NCBI RefSeq assembly: GCF_016598485.1
Contig: NZ_JAEMUW010000013.1
Coordinates: 62,001 to 126,000, forward strand
From: Micromonospora coerulea
GTDB taxonomy: Bacteria > Actinomycetota > Actinomycetes > Mycobacteriales > Micromonosporaceae
Length of the DNA: 64,000 nucleotides
Direction of reading: 5' to 3'
Under the pieces are notes generated by a model. It had not been told where the DNA came from. It did not search any database and was given only the letters and a program-made list of their open reading frames with translations. Made by a program: the position numbers and the translations under genes. Positions 52,373-61,450 of this stretch are shown in pieces (position 1 is the stretch's first letter; every line of letters starts with the position of its first letter).

Positions 52373-55300
52373 GGCGCCTCCCGCAGCAACACCCGGGCTT
52401 CCACGAAGCGGACGGTCCTCCGTACGCCCAGGACCACCGGATGACACAGGAGCGCCCCGACTTCGACCGGTTGGGTCTGCAGGTCCAGGACGGCAGACCG
52501 CAGGACCTCCCGATCGGCGTGCCCGGCCCGCAGCGCTACCTCACCCTGTTCGATCAGCAGTTCCTGGAGTTCCTTACGCCGCTTGTCATCCCACGGCGCG
52601 ACGTCGAACACGACCGGTCCGAGGTCCACGTGGTCCCGCACAAGGGGAAACGATGCCGCAAGGCGGGGAGCGTAGGGATTGGAGGAGACGGTCGGCTGGG
52701 CGGCCTGACCCCACGGCCACAATACGTTGGACACCGCGCGAGCCCGTCGTTGTACAGTCACCCCGGCTCCGAGATGCAGCACCTCGTCGAGGTCCACGTG
52801 GTAGGCCATCAGCGCCCCCAGGGTTCGGGCGCTTACCTCGATCCCAGTCTGCTCGGCCGCCTGGTCCCGCAGCTCCAGCCACGAGGCGACCTCGGCTAAC
52901 AGGCGAGGATGGGCGCCCGGCCCAGCAAGACGGGTGCTCAGCGCGGAGCGGGCCGGACCACGCACGGCGAGACCATGCGCCTGTGCCACCTCGTTTACCC
53001 GCTCTGTTGCCCGGGCGACAACAGCGTGGCCGTTACGCCAAGAGGTCCGGAGCTCGTCAAGCGCCGACTGCACCTCTGCTGCCTCAGTGCGTACCAGCAG
53101 GCTGAGCTCCTCGTCCATGGTCTCCGCCTCAGACGGGGTGAGCGTGTCCTCGAGCGCGTGCGCGAACGCCTCCGGATTCTCGGCGAGGAGCCGTTGGAAT
53201 GCCTCCACGTGCCCCGTCCCACCAGGCGAGGGCTCCGAGATCCAGAACACGGTGTCGTCTTCGGGGGACAGGTCGACCATGAGGTCGTCGGTGTCGACCC
53301 CGGGGCATAGCGCCGAGAGCGCAGCCAGGGCGAGTTGGGCCACCGACAGAATGAACCGTCTCTGCCACCAGGCGGTCCACGCCGGCGACCGCTCGTCGCC
53401 CGAGATCTCCTGCATCGAATCGTGCACGGCAGAGAGCAGGGTGGGATCGCCCAGCCAGCTCTCCCAGCGCCGCTCGTCGTTTTCGTCGCGCTCGCCGATC
53501 TCGTCAGGCGCCGTCAGTCCCAACGTCTCGGCTGCCTGCCGCAACGCGCCCGCCAGGCCTGACTCGTCCAACAGCTTCCCACTCTCGACCTGCTCCGACG
53601 TGGCTGCCAGGAGTACCACGTCGACGAGAGTGTCTCGATCGAAGACTGACATGGCGTTCGGGAGATCAGCTTCGGCCTCGAGCCGGTGCCGTAGACGCTG
53701 TGACCTCTCCTGGGCAGTCGGGGACTGGATGTCGTCGGGGATCCTGACCCTGCCCTCCAACGCGTCGCACTGGACGTCCACACCCACGGCTGCCGGCAGC
53801 CACCCCTGGTCCCCGGAAACTCCGAAGCTCAGGGCGACCGGTCGAGGGCGTGGCTCCCACACTGTTCCGCGTGCTGTCCTGGCGTACCGCACGGTCCGGA
53901 CCCCACCGCCTTGGACGTGAAGGTGGGCCGTGACCCCCTCGAGCAACCGGCTGGCTCCCTGGGCCAGCCGCACCGGGGATCCACCGCCGAGGGCCGACAC
54001 ATCGAACCGCCACTCGGGGCGGACGCTGGACGCGTCCCGGACGCTGTCCGGGACAGACTCCAGGGCTGCTGCCACCGGCGCATAGACGGCCACCCGGTCA
54101 TCGCCATCGTCGACCAGGTCCACCAGCACAGCACGGTAAGTCCGCTCCACGTCGACCAGCAACTCCTGCTCGCCGGGAGCAACGGTGGGCAGCGGCAGCC
54201 AGTGCCGCTTGTTCGTCGCCCACACGCCGAAGTGTCTGCTCACGTTGCCCGGGCAAAATTCTCTCAGCACCCTGAGGGCCGGCAGGTGCGCGACCTCCAC
54301 CTCGCCACCACGCCCGGGCACCTGCAACTCGACGTCAGGGACCAGGAGGTCGTCGAAGAGGTTGCCCGGCACAAACTGCCGCAGCGGGGTGCGCGTCCGC
54401 AGCCCGGCGTCGTCCTCCAACGGCTCCTCGCCACGCCACTGGTCTCGCAGTTGACGACGCATCGTCGGTACCACGGCCAGCAGCAGGGGCCTGGGCGCAT
54501 CCCACAGGAGGGTGTCGACGACCGAATCCGCCCACTCACCCTTGCCGATGGCGAGCGCGTCCCGCAGGTGACGCCGGAGCCGCTCTCGTTCCGGGCCGGG
54601 CCGCAACAGCCGATCGAGCAGGGCGGACAGAGCGGCCTGCCGGCTGCGCGCCTCAGACTGCTTTTTGGGGTTCTCCCGAAACAGCGCCGAGGCGGGACCT
54701 GCCAGATCTTCCCAGGTGGATCCACTACCGGAGTAGCCCAACTCTATGGACAGCCAGTCGAGAAGAGCGTAGACTGCCTGGATCCGCAGTACGTAAAAAT
54801 TCTCGATGGGAAGGCTCCGCGGCGGCAGGTCCGGGTCGAACAAGGCGTCGTAGGCGTCCCACGCCTGGCGGTCCCGGCCCCAGTCGCTGAGCACTACCGC
54901 TGTCCACGGCCGCATCGACGGGACTCGTCCCGCACGGCCCTTGCGCTGTAGGAACTGCGCGGCGTCGTGCGGTGCCTTATGTTGCAGGACCGCGCCTACC
55001 CGGTCGTCATCAAACCCGACCTCGAGGGTTGCGGTTGCGACGATCACCTGGGCGGTTGTGGCGACTCCCCGATCCTGCGAACTGGTGCGGCCGATCCGCA
55101 ACGGTCGGTCGGCCTCGATGCCGTGACCCAGGTGGTCTGGCAGCCACCACCATTGCCCGTCGGGGTCGCGGTCACCGGTGGCCTCCCGGCGGTCCGCCGC
55201 CAATCGTCCCTGCTTTCCCCCGCGCAGGTGAGCGAGGGTCTGCGGGCGACGTTTGAGAAGCTTCCCGGGCCACTGCCAGCCTTCGGCATTGAGAAGGTCC

Positions 55301-56796
55301 CAGTAAAGCCGGTTGGTGCTGTCAAGCTTGTCGGTAAAGGCGAACAGCCGACTGCCGAAAGTGCCGGCGGACGAGGGCGGTGGGTTGAACGGGTCATCCG
55401 CAGTTGAGTCGAGGCAGCGGGCGAGCGCCATGCAGGCCTGGATGGTGGTGGAGAGCGTACCCGTCCCGGAATGCGGATCGTGGCGAAGCGCCAAGAGGTA
55501 CTCAGCCCCCGACTCCTCTAATTCGCCAACTTCTGGCTCGACGACCGTGACGGCGCTGGGCGGCAGGTCCACGAGCCGGGAGAAGAAGTCCCCCGCGTTA
55601 CGCAGCGTCGCCGACAGGCCGACCCACACCAGAGTGCGCCCCAGCCTGTGTTTGAGCCTGCGCAGCAGGAGGGCGTTCTGCGCACCAGCGGTGCCCTCAT
55701 ACGTGTGCACCTCGTCCAGCAGGACGGCGGCGAGGGTCGCCGGACGGATGCCGAACGCGCTGAGGTTGCCCGGGGCGGCGAGTTGCCGGTTGAGCGACTC
55801 TGTCGTGCTGAGCATGAGATCGGCCGGCTGCTGCCGTGCGCGGTCACGCGTCAGCCTCAGGTACTTCCCCTCGACCTCCGCCCTGCAGGAGGAGGAGGTG
55901 CACACGAGCCGCTCGTCGCCAGCACGGCAGTCAGCCTCGGGCCATACAAGCTCCGCGTCGCACTCGAGACATCGCAGGTACGGACAGACGTAGCCCCTTC
56001 CACGCTTCTCCCAGCCCTCAGCCCAGCCCTTCTGGACGTGGTAGGCGGAGGCGGGGGTGGGACCAAACCACGTGGCAACGCTCAACGTCACCCCCCGCGA
56101 GCGGTCGGTTTCGCCGAGGCGCTTCGCGTGCCCCACCAACGTTCGCAGCTGGTCCTTGAGTAGCTCGTTACGGGGATACAGGGCCAGAGCGAACGTGCCA
56201 CCTGGTGAGCCGCTCCGTCTAGTGGCCGTCTGGTCCGCCAACCAACTGATCAATGGCAGGTAAAAGGCCAAGGATTTCCCACTGCCGGTTCCGGCGGTGA
56301 TCATCGCTCCAGCCTGTTGACCGCTGCCCAGCGCCTCCAGCACGGCCGCAGAGCTCCGCTGCTGAAATCCGGACAACCTCTCAGGGATGATCCGCCGTGC
56401 CGCAGTGAGGCCTGCCTGGCCCAGGGACGCGCGGATCTCCGCGAGAACCTCAGCGGCGGATACGTCCCGCGTGGGGCGCCTCCGTGGCCGATGGAGAAAC
56501 CGGTGATCCAGCACCAGCGGGCGTCCATCGGTAACTCGCCTCCCCGGGAACGCCTGACGCAACGTGGCGAGCAGGCGTACGGTCTCGGCACTGCGGGACC
56601 GGTAGCCGCCGGTGGGCGAGCGGACAACGAGCGCGGCGTCGATGAGTTCACGGAGCAGAGCCGTCGGTTCGCCGTGGTCCACCAACAGCGCCAGGAGTTC
56701 GTCCTCGGTCCACTCGGCGCCAACGGCTCCCCATGCGAGCAGTTCCGCCTCACGGAGTTCGATGGTCGTGAGCGCTTCGAGCACCGGTTCACCCAC
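52369..56796 (-). CDS. dpdJ: DpdJ, large DEAD/DEAH-box helicase
   Basis: 1475 residues from GTG 56796, 8-base overlap with the preceding gene. Walker A AGTGSGKS (168-175), DEVH (361-364), GLSATLRN and C-terminal helicase motif ATATLEVGFDDDRVG ...QFLQRKGRAGR are intact. Six clustered cysteines at about 271, 276, 279, 290, 299 and 304 look like a zinc-binding insert between motifs I and II. The long C-terminal part (about 600-1475) is unique to the family. Expected to translocate on DNA during restriction. Confidence 0.9.
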   Translation of the reverse strand: MGEPVLEALTTIELREAELLAWGAVGAEWTEDELLALLVDHGEPTALLRELIDAALVVRSPTGGYRSRSAETVRLLATLRQAFPGRRVTDGRPLVLDHRFLHRPRRRPTRDVSAAEVLAEIRASLGQAGLTAARRIIPERLSGFQQRSSAAVLEALGSGQQAGAMITAGTGSGKSLAFYLPLISWLADQTATRRSGSPGGTFALALYPRNELLKDQLRTLVGHAKRLGETDRSRGVTLSVATWFGPTPASAYHVQKGWAEGWEKRGRGYVCPYLRCLECDAELVWPEADCRAGDERLVCTSSSCRAEVEGKYLRLTRDRARQQPADLMLSTTESLNRQLAAPGNLSAFGIRPATLAAVLLDEVHTYEGTAGAQNALLLRRLKHRLGRTLVWVGLSATLRNAGDFFSRLVDLPPSAVTVVEPEVGELEESGAEYLLALRHDPHSGTGTLSTTIQACMALARCLDSTADDPFNPPPSSAGTFGSRLFAFTDKLDSTNRLYWDLLNAEGWQWPGKLLKRRPQTLAHLRGGKQGRLAADRREATGDRDPDGQWWWLPDHLGHGIEADRPLRIGRTSSQDRGVATTAQVIVATATLEVGFDDDRVGAVLQHKAPHDAAQFLQRKGRAGRVPSMRPWTAVVLSDWGRDRQAWDAYDALFDPDLPPRSLPIENFYVLRIQAVYALLDWLSIELGYSGSGSTWEDLAGPASALFRENPKKQSEARSRQAALSALLDRLLRPGPERERLRRHLRDALAIGKGEWADSVVDTLLWDAPRPLLLAVVPTMRRQLRDQWRGEEPLEDDAGLRTRTPLRQFVPGNLFDDLLVPDVELQVPGRGGEVEVAHLPALRVLREFCPGNVSRHFGVWATNKRHWLPLPTVAPGEQELLVDVERTYRAVLVDLVDDGDDRVAVYAPVAAALESVPDSVRDASSVRPEWRFDVSALGGGSPVRLAQGASRLLEGVTAHLHVQGGGVRTVRYARTARGTVWEPRPRPVALSFGVSGDQGWLPAAVGVDVQCDALEGRVRIPDDIQSPTAQERSQRLRHRLEAEADLPNAMSVFDRDTLVDVVLLAATSEQVESGKLLDESGLAGALRQAAETLGLTAPDEIGERDENDERRWESWLGDPTLLSAVHDSMQEISGDERSPAWTAWWQRRFILSVAQLALAALSALCPGVDTDDLMVDLSPEDDTVFWISEPSPGGTGHVEAFQRLLAENPEAFAHALEDTLTPSEAETMDEELSLLVRTEAAEVQSALDELRTSWRNGHAVVARATERVNEVAQAHGLAVRGPARSALSTRLAGPGAHPRLLAEVASWLELRDQAAEQTGIEVSARTLGALMAYHVDLDEVLHLGAGVTVQRRARAVSNVLWPWGQAAQPTVSSNPYAPRLAASFPLVRDHVDLGPVVFDVAPWDDKRRKELQELLIEQGEVALRAGHADREVLRSAVLDLQTQPVEVGALLCHPVVLGVRRTVRFVEARVLLREAP

Positions 56797-57478
56797 TCTG
56801 GCCGTCCTGAGGCCGCCCGGGCACCACACGGAAGTTGTGAAGGGCGTTGTTGTCGACCATCCAATTCCGCACGTCGTCGTTGAGCAGGTCGAGTGCGGCG
56901 CCGCCCCGGGTCGCCGCAGAAACAAACCCCTTCACCGCCGCAGGGAGTCGGTGCTCCAGAAGTGCCAGGAGTTCAGTGACCTCCGCGAGCACCCGCACCG
57001 AGTCGGCGTCGGGCGGCTTTCGTTGCAGCCGCGCCAGGTGGCCGAGGGCCTCATCCAGCTTGGGCGCCACATCCTCGAGACCCTCGACGCCGGCGAGTGC
57101 CTTCACCAGGTCTCGGAGTTCGAGAGCATTACCAGCCTGCGACGAGACATGATTGCTCCACCCGTCCCGTACGACCTCCCGCACCTGGCTCCTCAGCCCA
57201 TTTAGTAGGCGCACGACCGAACCCAACTGCCGTGTGTTCAGCTCGCGTTGTGCCGACCGTAGTTGAGTCCAGACGTCCGGTATGGCGTCCACACCGGTCC
57301 ACCAGTCACCACGGCCGAGGGCCGCAGCCTGCGCCAATGCCGTGAGCTCCCGAAGGGCATCGTCGAGCTGCTCTTCGAACTGGCCAAGAGCGTCAAGGTC
57401 GGCCTGCAACCGCAGGGTGTCGCTGGCCTGGTCAACCGCTCCGCGGGTCTCACTGATCCACGTCGTGGCGTCAACCAT
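56789..57478 (-). CDS. Coiled-coil protein at the DpdI position
   Basis: 229 residues, largely helical and Leu/Ala/Glu-rich with few aromatic residues, and no catalytic motif. ATG 57478 overlaps the dpdH stop by 8 bases; its own end overlaps dpdJ. The conserved order F-G-H-?-J-K makes this the dpdI position of the Salmonella cluster; it may be a structural subunit of the restriction complex. Confidence 0.7.
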   Translation of the reverse strand: MVDATTWISETRGAVDQASDTLRLQADLDALGQFEEQLDDALRELTALAQAAALGRGDWWTGVDAIPDVWTQLRSAQRELNTRQLGSVVRLLNGLRSQVREVVRDGWSNHVSSQAGNALELRDLVKALAGVEGLEDVAPKLDEALGHLARLQRKPPDADSVRVLAEVTELLALLEHRLPAAVKGFVSAATRGGAALDLLNDDVRNWMVDNNALHNFRVVPGRPQDGQSG

Positions 57479-60400
57479 TCTTCGCCTCCGCGGTGCTCAA
57501 CGCCTGGAGCAGGACCTCAACCTGACTGAGCTTCCGCCGCACTGTCGCCGACAGGTCGTCCAGACTGCCGGCCTGCCCTCCGCTGCGGGTACACTCCCGG
57601 CGGGTCGCTGCCATGCTTTGCCGGACCAGGTGGAGGTCCTGCGCTCCCAGGACCGCCTTTCGCGCCCAGTGTTGGACGTTCAGTGCCTGTTGCGCGGCTG
57701 ACTCTCCGAGGTTTGCCTGCCAGTCGAGCGGAAGGTCGGCTGGCAGGTCCTCGAGCCGGTCAAGCGCGTTGCTGAACGCGTACCAGCCGTCATGAGGTCG
57801 CAACAGGTGGTTGTCGAGAGCGCGCTTTCCCACCTCCTTCGCAGCCTGGGCAACCGACCTCGGCGTCTGCCCTTCGAGGCCACCGGTCAACTCCTTGACG
57901 GCTGCGGCCACCTCCGCCAGGAAGCCTTCGGTCTCTCCTTCCATGGCGGACAGCAAATCCCGTGCCGCCTTGGCGACGACCGGTTCAGCGTCGACGTATC
58001 GCATCGCCACCGATCTAAGGTGCTCCGCCGGTGCGTTGAGCACTCGTTGAAGCGCAGCCTCAAGCTCGATGGCATCGATGAGTTGTGGTTTGCCGGTCGG
58101 TCCCTGCCGCACCGCCGCGAGTTGTCCCACCAGGTCAGTCGCTCGCACATCGCGTAGCACTTCACGTGCAACGCTGTCTACCGCCGCCCAACCCGGTGTG
58201 CTCTTGATGACCGCTCCGGCGGTCCCAGCCAGCACAGCTTCGACGTGGCGAAGTTGATCGGGCGAGACTCCGGCGGCGAGCAGCGCGACTGCTCGGGTGC
58301 CCACCGCCGCGCACGCCAGGTCCCGTCCGCCGACGCGATCCCGGAACGCCGTGCGGACGAGTTCAGCCCAGTGATCCAATCGCTCTTCGAGGCTGAGCAT
58401 CATCTCGACCGGATCGTAGCCCTCGGGCCACGGCCATCTGCCCTTGTCGGAGACCCAGTGCCCGTGGTCCACGAACCATCGCGCGGCAATCAGGACCCGG
58501 ATGTCTTCTGCCCCACGGAGTAGTTCGAAGCGAAGTTTCCCCGCTCCGGTGGATCGGCCACGGGCGTCGGAGCCGAAGTCGAAGGTTTGCCGGCTGAAGA
58601 GGTCGTTCAGAATTTCAGCACCACGGCTGTTCGCAGTGTGGAACAGATCCTGGTCCAGGTCGAGGCGCGAGGAGACGAGACGGTGAAGGATGTCACGGTA
58701 GAGGTCTACCTGGTTATCCGGAAGGCGCTCACCGTTCTGCCATTGAAGGAGGTCCGAGAGGGGACTTGGTTGCACCTGCGCCGGTTCCTCACGCCGCTTG
58801 GGCGAGGTTATAGGCCCGCGCTGCTGCTGGCGTGCCGCGCCGTTGTCGAGCCCGAAGGCCTCGGCAACGGCCGGCGGTAGAGGCTCTTCGTCTCCCCAAA
58901 TCACGAGGGCTCGGTACAGCCGCTCTGCCTCGTCACCGGCCCGGCCGCCGAGCAGTGTTTCCTTCCCACGTCGAACCTTGAAGTCGAAACGCTCGCGAAC
59001 CCGCTCGTGCGGATAGGTGCCGCGGGCGATATGGGGTTCAGCCTCAACGAGCGCCTCTGAGACGCAGACGTCCAGGATCTGCCTCGGCGTCACCTCTGGT
59101 CCCCGGGCCTCGAGAGACCGCCGCAGCGCGATGCTGTTGTACGGGTAGAGCCCGACCTCGCCCAGTCCCGGAACATCCGTCGCGTCGAAGCCCGCGTGGC
59201 ACTCACTGCGGAACCGGCACGCCGAGCCCTCCTCGCGGGTATCACAAGCGTTTGGGATCCAGTCCTCCGTTCCGCTGCTGCGTGCCGCAGACCAGGCGGC
59301 TTCAACGTTCTTGCGCCCGAGGCGGACGAGGTTCAGGTAGCGGGCCATGAAGGCGTCACGATCCTCGAGGGGAAAGGTGTCGACCTTAAACTGGTGCGTG
59401 ATGCGCGTCTGTACCGTCTCAGGGAAGTCACCGTAGCGGTGCTCGGTCACCGCGAAGAGGACGCGAAGCGGAGCCATGTCGGATCCGGGTTGAATGACGA
59501 ACTGGTCGTACAGCTCACCATCGACCAGGCCGAATTGGGCGAGGTCCTCGAAGAGGAGGACCAGTTCGCGTCCCTGTTGGCGGAGCGCTTGCCGGGAACG
59601 CTGAAACAGCAGGCTCAGGGTCTCGCCGGTGTGGTCGTGTAGACCAATGGTCCTAGGTAAGGCCTTGCGCAGCGCCTCGTCCAGCAACCGCAACGCCGGT
59701 TCGGGATCCAGTGTGATCTGGTCCCACAGGACACGAAGGTTGCCGTTTCCCGCCAACTCTCTGCGCACACCCGGCACACGCAGCGGTAGATCCGCATCCT
59801 CGAACCGCTCCTGCTGTTCGTCCCGCCGGGAGGTCTGGGCGAAGATCGACTGCACGACGTTGTCGAGTAATCCACCTGGTCTGAGAAGGACGCGGTTCAC
59901 CTGTGGCAGGACCAGAAGGTCGGCTAGGCCGTCGCGGCGCTTCCCGTTCTCGTCCGGCTCTCCCAGCAGGTTGTTTCGCTCCTCCCGAGCGCTTCGCTTG
60001 TCCGGGTTTTCGTCGTTGCTTCCTGCCTGTAGCTCGAGAGACCAGGTAAGGGCGAGCCGCATCTCCTCCAGCAGGCGGTCCTGCAGCTCCGCTGGCGTCG
60101 TCTTCCCGACGGCCGCGTCGATGCGGTTCATCAAGTCCTGTCCGCCGCCGCCGGGGAGACCCGCGACGATACGCCGGAGTAGCTCGCGGATGGTCTGCAC
60201 CGCCCGTGGGACGTAAAGGACGTGGTAACGAGGATTCGGGTCGAGATGTGCGTTGACCCAACGGACCACGTGACTTTTGCCCGCGCCCGATTCACCAGTG
60301 ACTGCGATCAGCGTGTTCCGGTCGGGATCTCCGATATGCGCCTGTAGGGCCCGCAGGACCTGGCGCTCGTCGGAGCCATAGCCCGGAAGTTGCTCCCCCT

Positions 60401-60542
60401 TAGGATGTGACACGACCATCGGCGTGTGCGCGGCGAGGAAGACTGCGTCTGCGTCGCTGGCCAGCGCTCCGATGTCAGAGTAGACCGTTTGGCGCACGGC
60501 CCCATTCGTCCAGCAGCGGAAACCCTTCATACTGCTGGTCAT
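57471..60542 (-). CDS. dpdH: DpdH, large P-loop ATPase
   Basis: 1023 residues from ATG 60542, ATGA overlap with dpdG. Walker A TGESGAGKSH (about 82-91) and Walker B-like RELVLLFEDLAQFG fit an AAA/STAND-type ATPase. A cysteine-containing segment (ACDTREEGSACRFRSEC) may bind metal. The C-terminal third is helical. Part of the Dpd arm downstream of the modification genes; likely couples ATP hydrolysis to DNA surveillance. Confidence 0.87.
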   Translation of the reverse strand: MTSSMKGFRCWTNGAVRQTVYSDIGALASDADAVFLAAHTPMVVSHPKGEQLPGYGSDERQVLRALQAHIGDPDRNTLIAVTGESGAGKSHVVRWVNAHLDPNPRYHVLYVPRAVQTIRELLRRIVAGLPGGGGQDLMNRIDAAVGKTTPAELQDRLLEEMRLALTWSLELQAGSNDENPDKRSAREERNNLLGEPDENGKRRDGLADLLVLPQVNRVLLRPGGLLDNVVQSIFAQTSRRDEQQERFEDADLPLRVPGVRRELAGNGNLRVLWDQITLDPEPALRLLDEALRKALPRTIGLHDHTGETLSLLFQRSRQALRQQGRELVLLFEDLAQFGLVDGELYDQFVIQPGSDMAPLRVLFAVTEHRYGDFPETVQTRITHQFKVDTFPLEDRDAFMARYLNLVRLGRKNVEAAWSAARSSGTEDWIPNACDTREEGSACRFRSECHAGFDATDVPGLGEVGLYPYNSIALRRSLEARGPEVTPRQILDVCVSEALVEAEPHIARGTYPHERVRERFDFKVRRGKETLLGGRAGDEAERLYRALVIWGDEEPLPPAVAEAFGLDNGAARQQQRGPITSPKRREEPAQVQPSPLSDLLQWQNGERLPDNQVDLYRDILHRLVSSRLDLDQDLFHTANSRGAEILNDLFSRQTFDFGSDARGRSTGAGKLRFELLRGAEDIRVLIAARWFVDHGHWVSDKGRWPWPEGYDPVEMMLSLEERLDHWAELVRTAFRDRVGGRDLACAAVGTRAVALLAAGVSPDQLRHVEAVLAGTAGAVIKSTPGWAAVDSVAREVLRDVRATDLVGQLAAVRQGPTGKPQLIDAIELEAALQRVLNAPAEHLRSVAMRYVDAEPVVAKAARDLLSAMEGETEGFLAEVAAAVKELTGGLEGQTPRSVAQAAKEVGKRALDNHLLRPHDGWYAFSNALDRLEDLPADLPLDWQANLGESAAQQALNVQHWARKAVLGAQDLHLVRQSMAATRRECTRSGGQAGSLDDLSATVRRKLSQVEVLLQALSTAEAKNG

Positions 60543-61450
60543 TCGGCCACCTCCGCGACACGTACCTCGCCGATCCGCCAACTCTGGCCACCGATTCTCA
60601 GAACGGCTGCGGCGCTCGCATCGGCGGATGGGGCGAGATTCAGCAGCCCTCGGCGCCTCAGCTTCTGTGCAGCCAGCGCAAGCGATGCCGGTATTGCCTG
60701 AGGTTTTGCGCTGCCCTCGGGGAGGGCCGACACGAGGATCGGATGGCCGAGCACCGGCAGGATCTCAAAGAGTTCGCGGAACCACTGCTCCGCGGGTTCC
60801 TGCTGCGGCAGTCTGTCGAGGACGTCAAGCAGCGCCCTGGTGGGGTCTACCAGAAAGTAGGCCTCCTGCCTGCCGACCTGTGCGACCGTCGCTATCCCGA
60901 GTGACCGGACCCACCGCCGAAAGGCTCCCCACTGCTCGACGTTCTCAACAGCGTTACGCATTCCGGCCTTCTCGAACGCAGTCTCCGGTCCCTTGTCCCA
61001 ATTCATCGAAAGAGGTTCCAGCGGATCCCGTAGCAAGATCCAGGTTAGGGCGAGCGCAACGTCGGACGGCTTGTTCCCAGCCCTCACCTCTTCCAGCGCT
61101 CGCGATGAGAGCAGACGGAGTACCAGGCTGCGGAAGACGCGGGAGTCTGCGGGCGGGATTCGCCCAACTTCCTCGCGGATGCCATCTCTGAGCTTCCAGA
61201 CGCGTCGTCCACGCCCGCTGCGTTCGCTGTCGAACAGCCCCAGGTCCTCGCCAACGCTCAAAGATGAGGTGAGGACGTTGGAGGGGTCGTCGCCAGCGGA
61301 TGAGACGCCACGCCTCTCGGTCATGGCCTCTGGTCGCAGCACCTTCTGTAGCTCGTTCTCTTCCATACCGTCGAGCTGCGTCACCAGATACCGGCTGATC
61401 ACCAGCAGCGCGGGAACGCTGGCGAGCATGTGCCGCTTCAGATAGTCCAC
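60539..61450 (-). CDS. dpdG: DpdG, Dpd system protein
   Basis: 303 residues from GTG 61450, overlapping dpdF by 13 bases and dpdH by ATGA. N-terminal half has winged-helix-like spacing (VFRSLVLRLLSSRALEEV) and the C-terminal ILPVLGHPILVSALPEG segment; no catalytic motif recognised. Position and neighbours identify it as DpdG, reported as needed for the restriction-like phenotype. Confidence 0.83.
   Translation of the reverse strand: MDYLKRHMLASVPALLVISRYLVTQLDGMEENELQKVLRPEAMTERRGVSSAGDDPSNVLTSSLSVGEDLGLFDSERSGRGRRVWKLRDGIREEVGRIPPADSRVFRSLVLRLLSSRALEEVRAGNKPSDVALALTWILLRDPLEPLSMNWDKGPETAFEKAGMRNAVENVEQWGAFRRWVRSLGIATVAQVGRQEAYFLVDPTRALLDVLDRLPQQEPAEQWFRELFEILPVLGHPILVSALPEGSAKPQAIPASLALAAQKLRRRGLLNLAPSADASAAAVLRIGGQSWRIGEVRVAEVAE

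Noticed and set aside
56796..56925. Longer upstream start for dpdJ
   Set aside because: The frame continues left of 56796 inside the previous gene with low-quality sequence; GTG 56796 overlaps that gene's stop in the pattern used throughout the arm.
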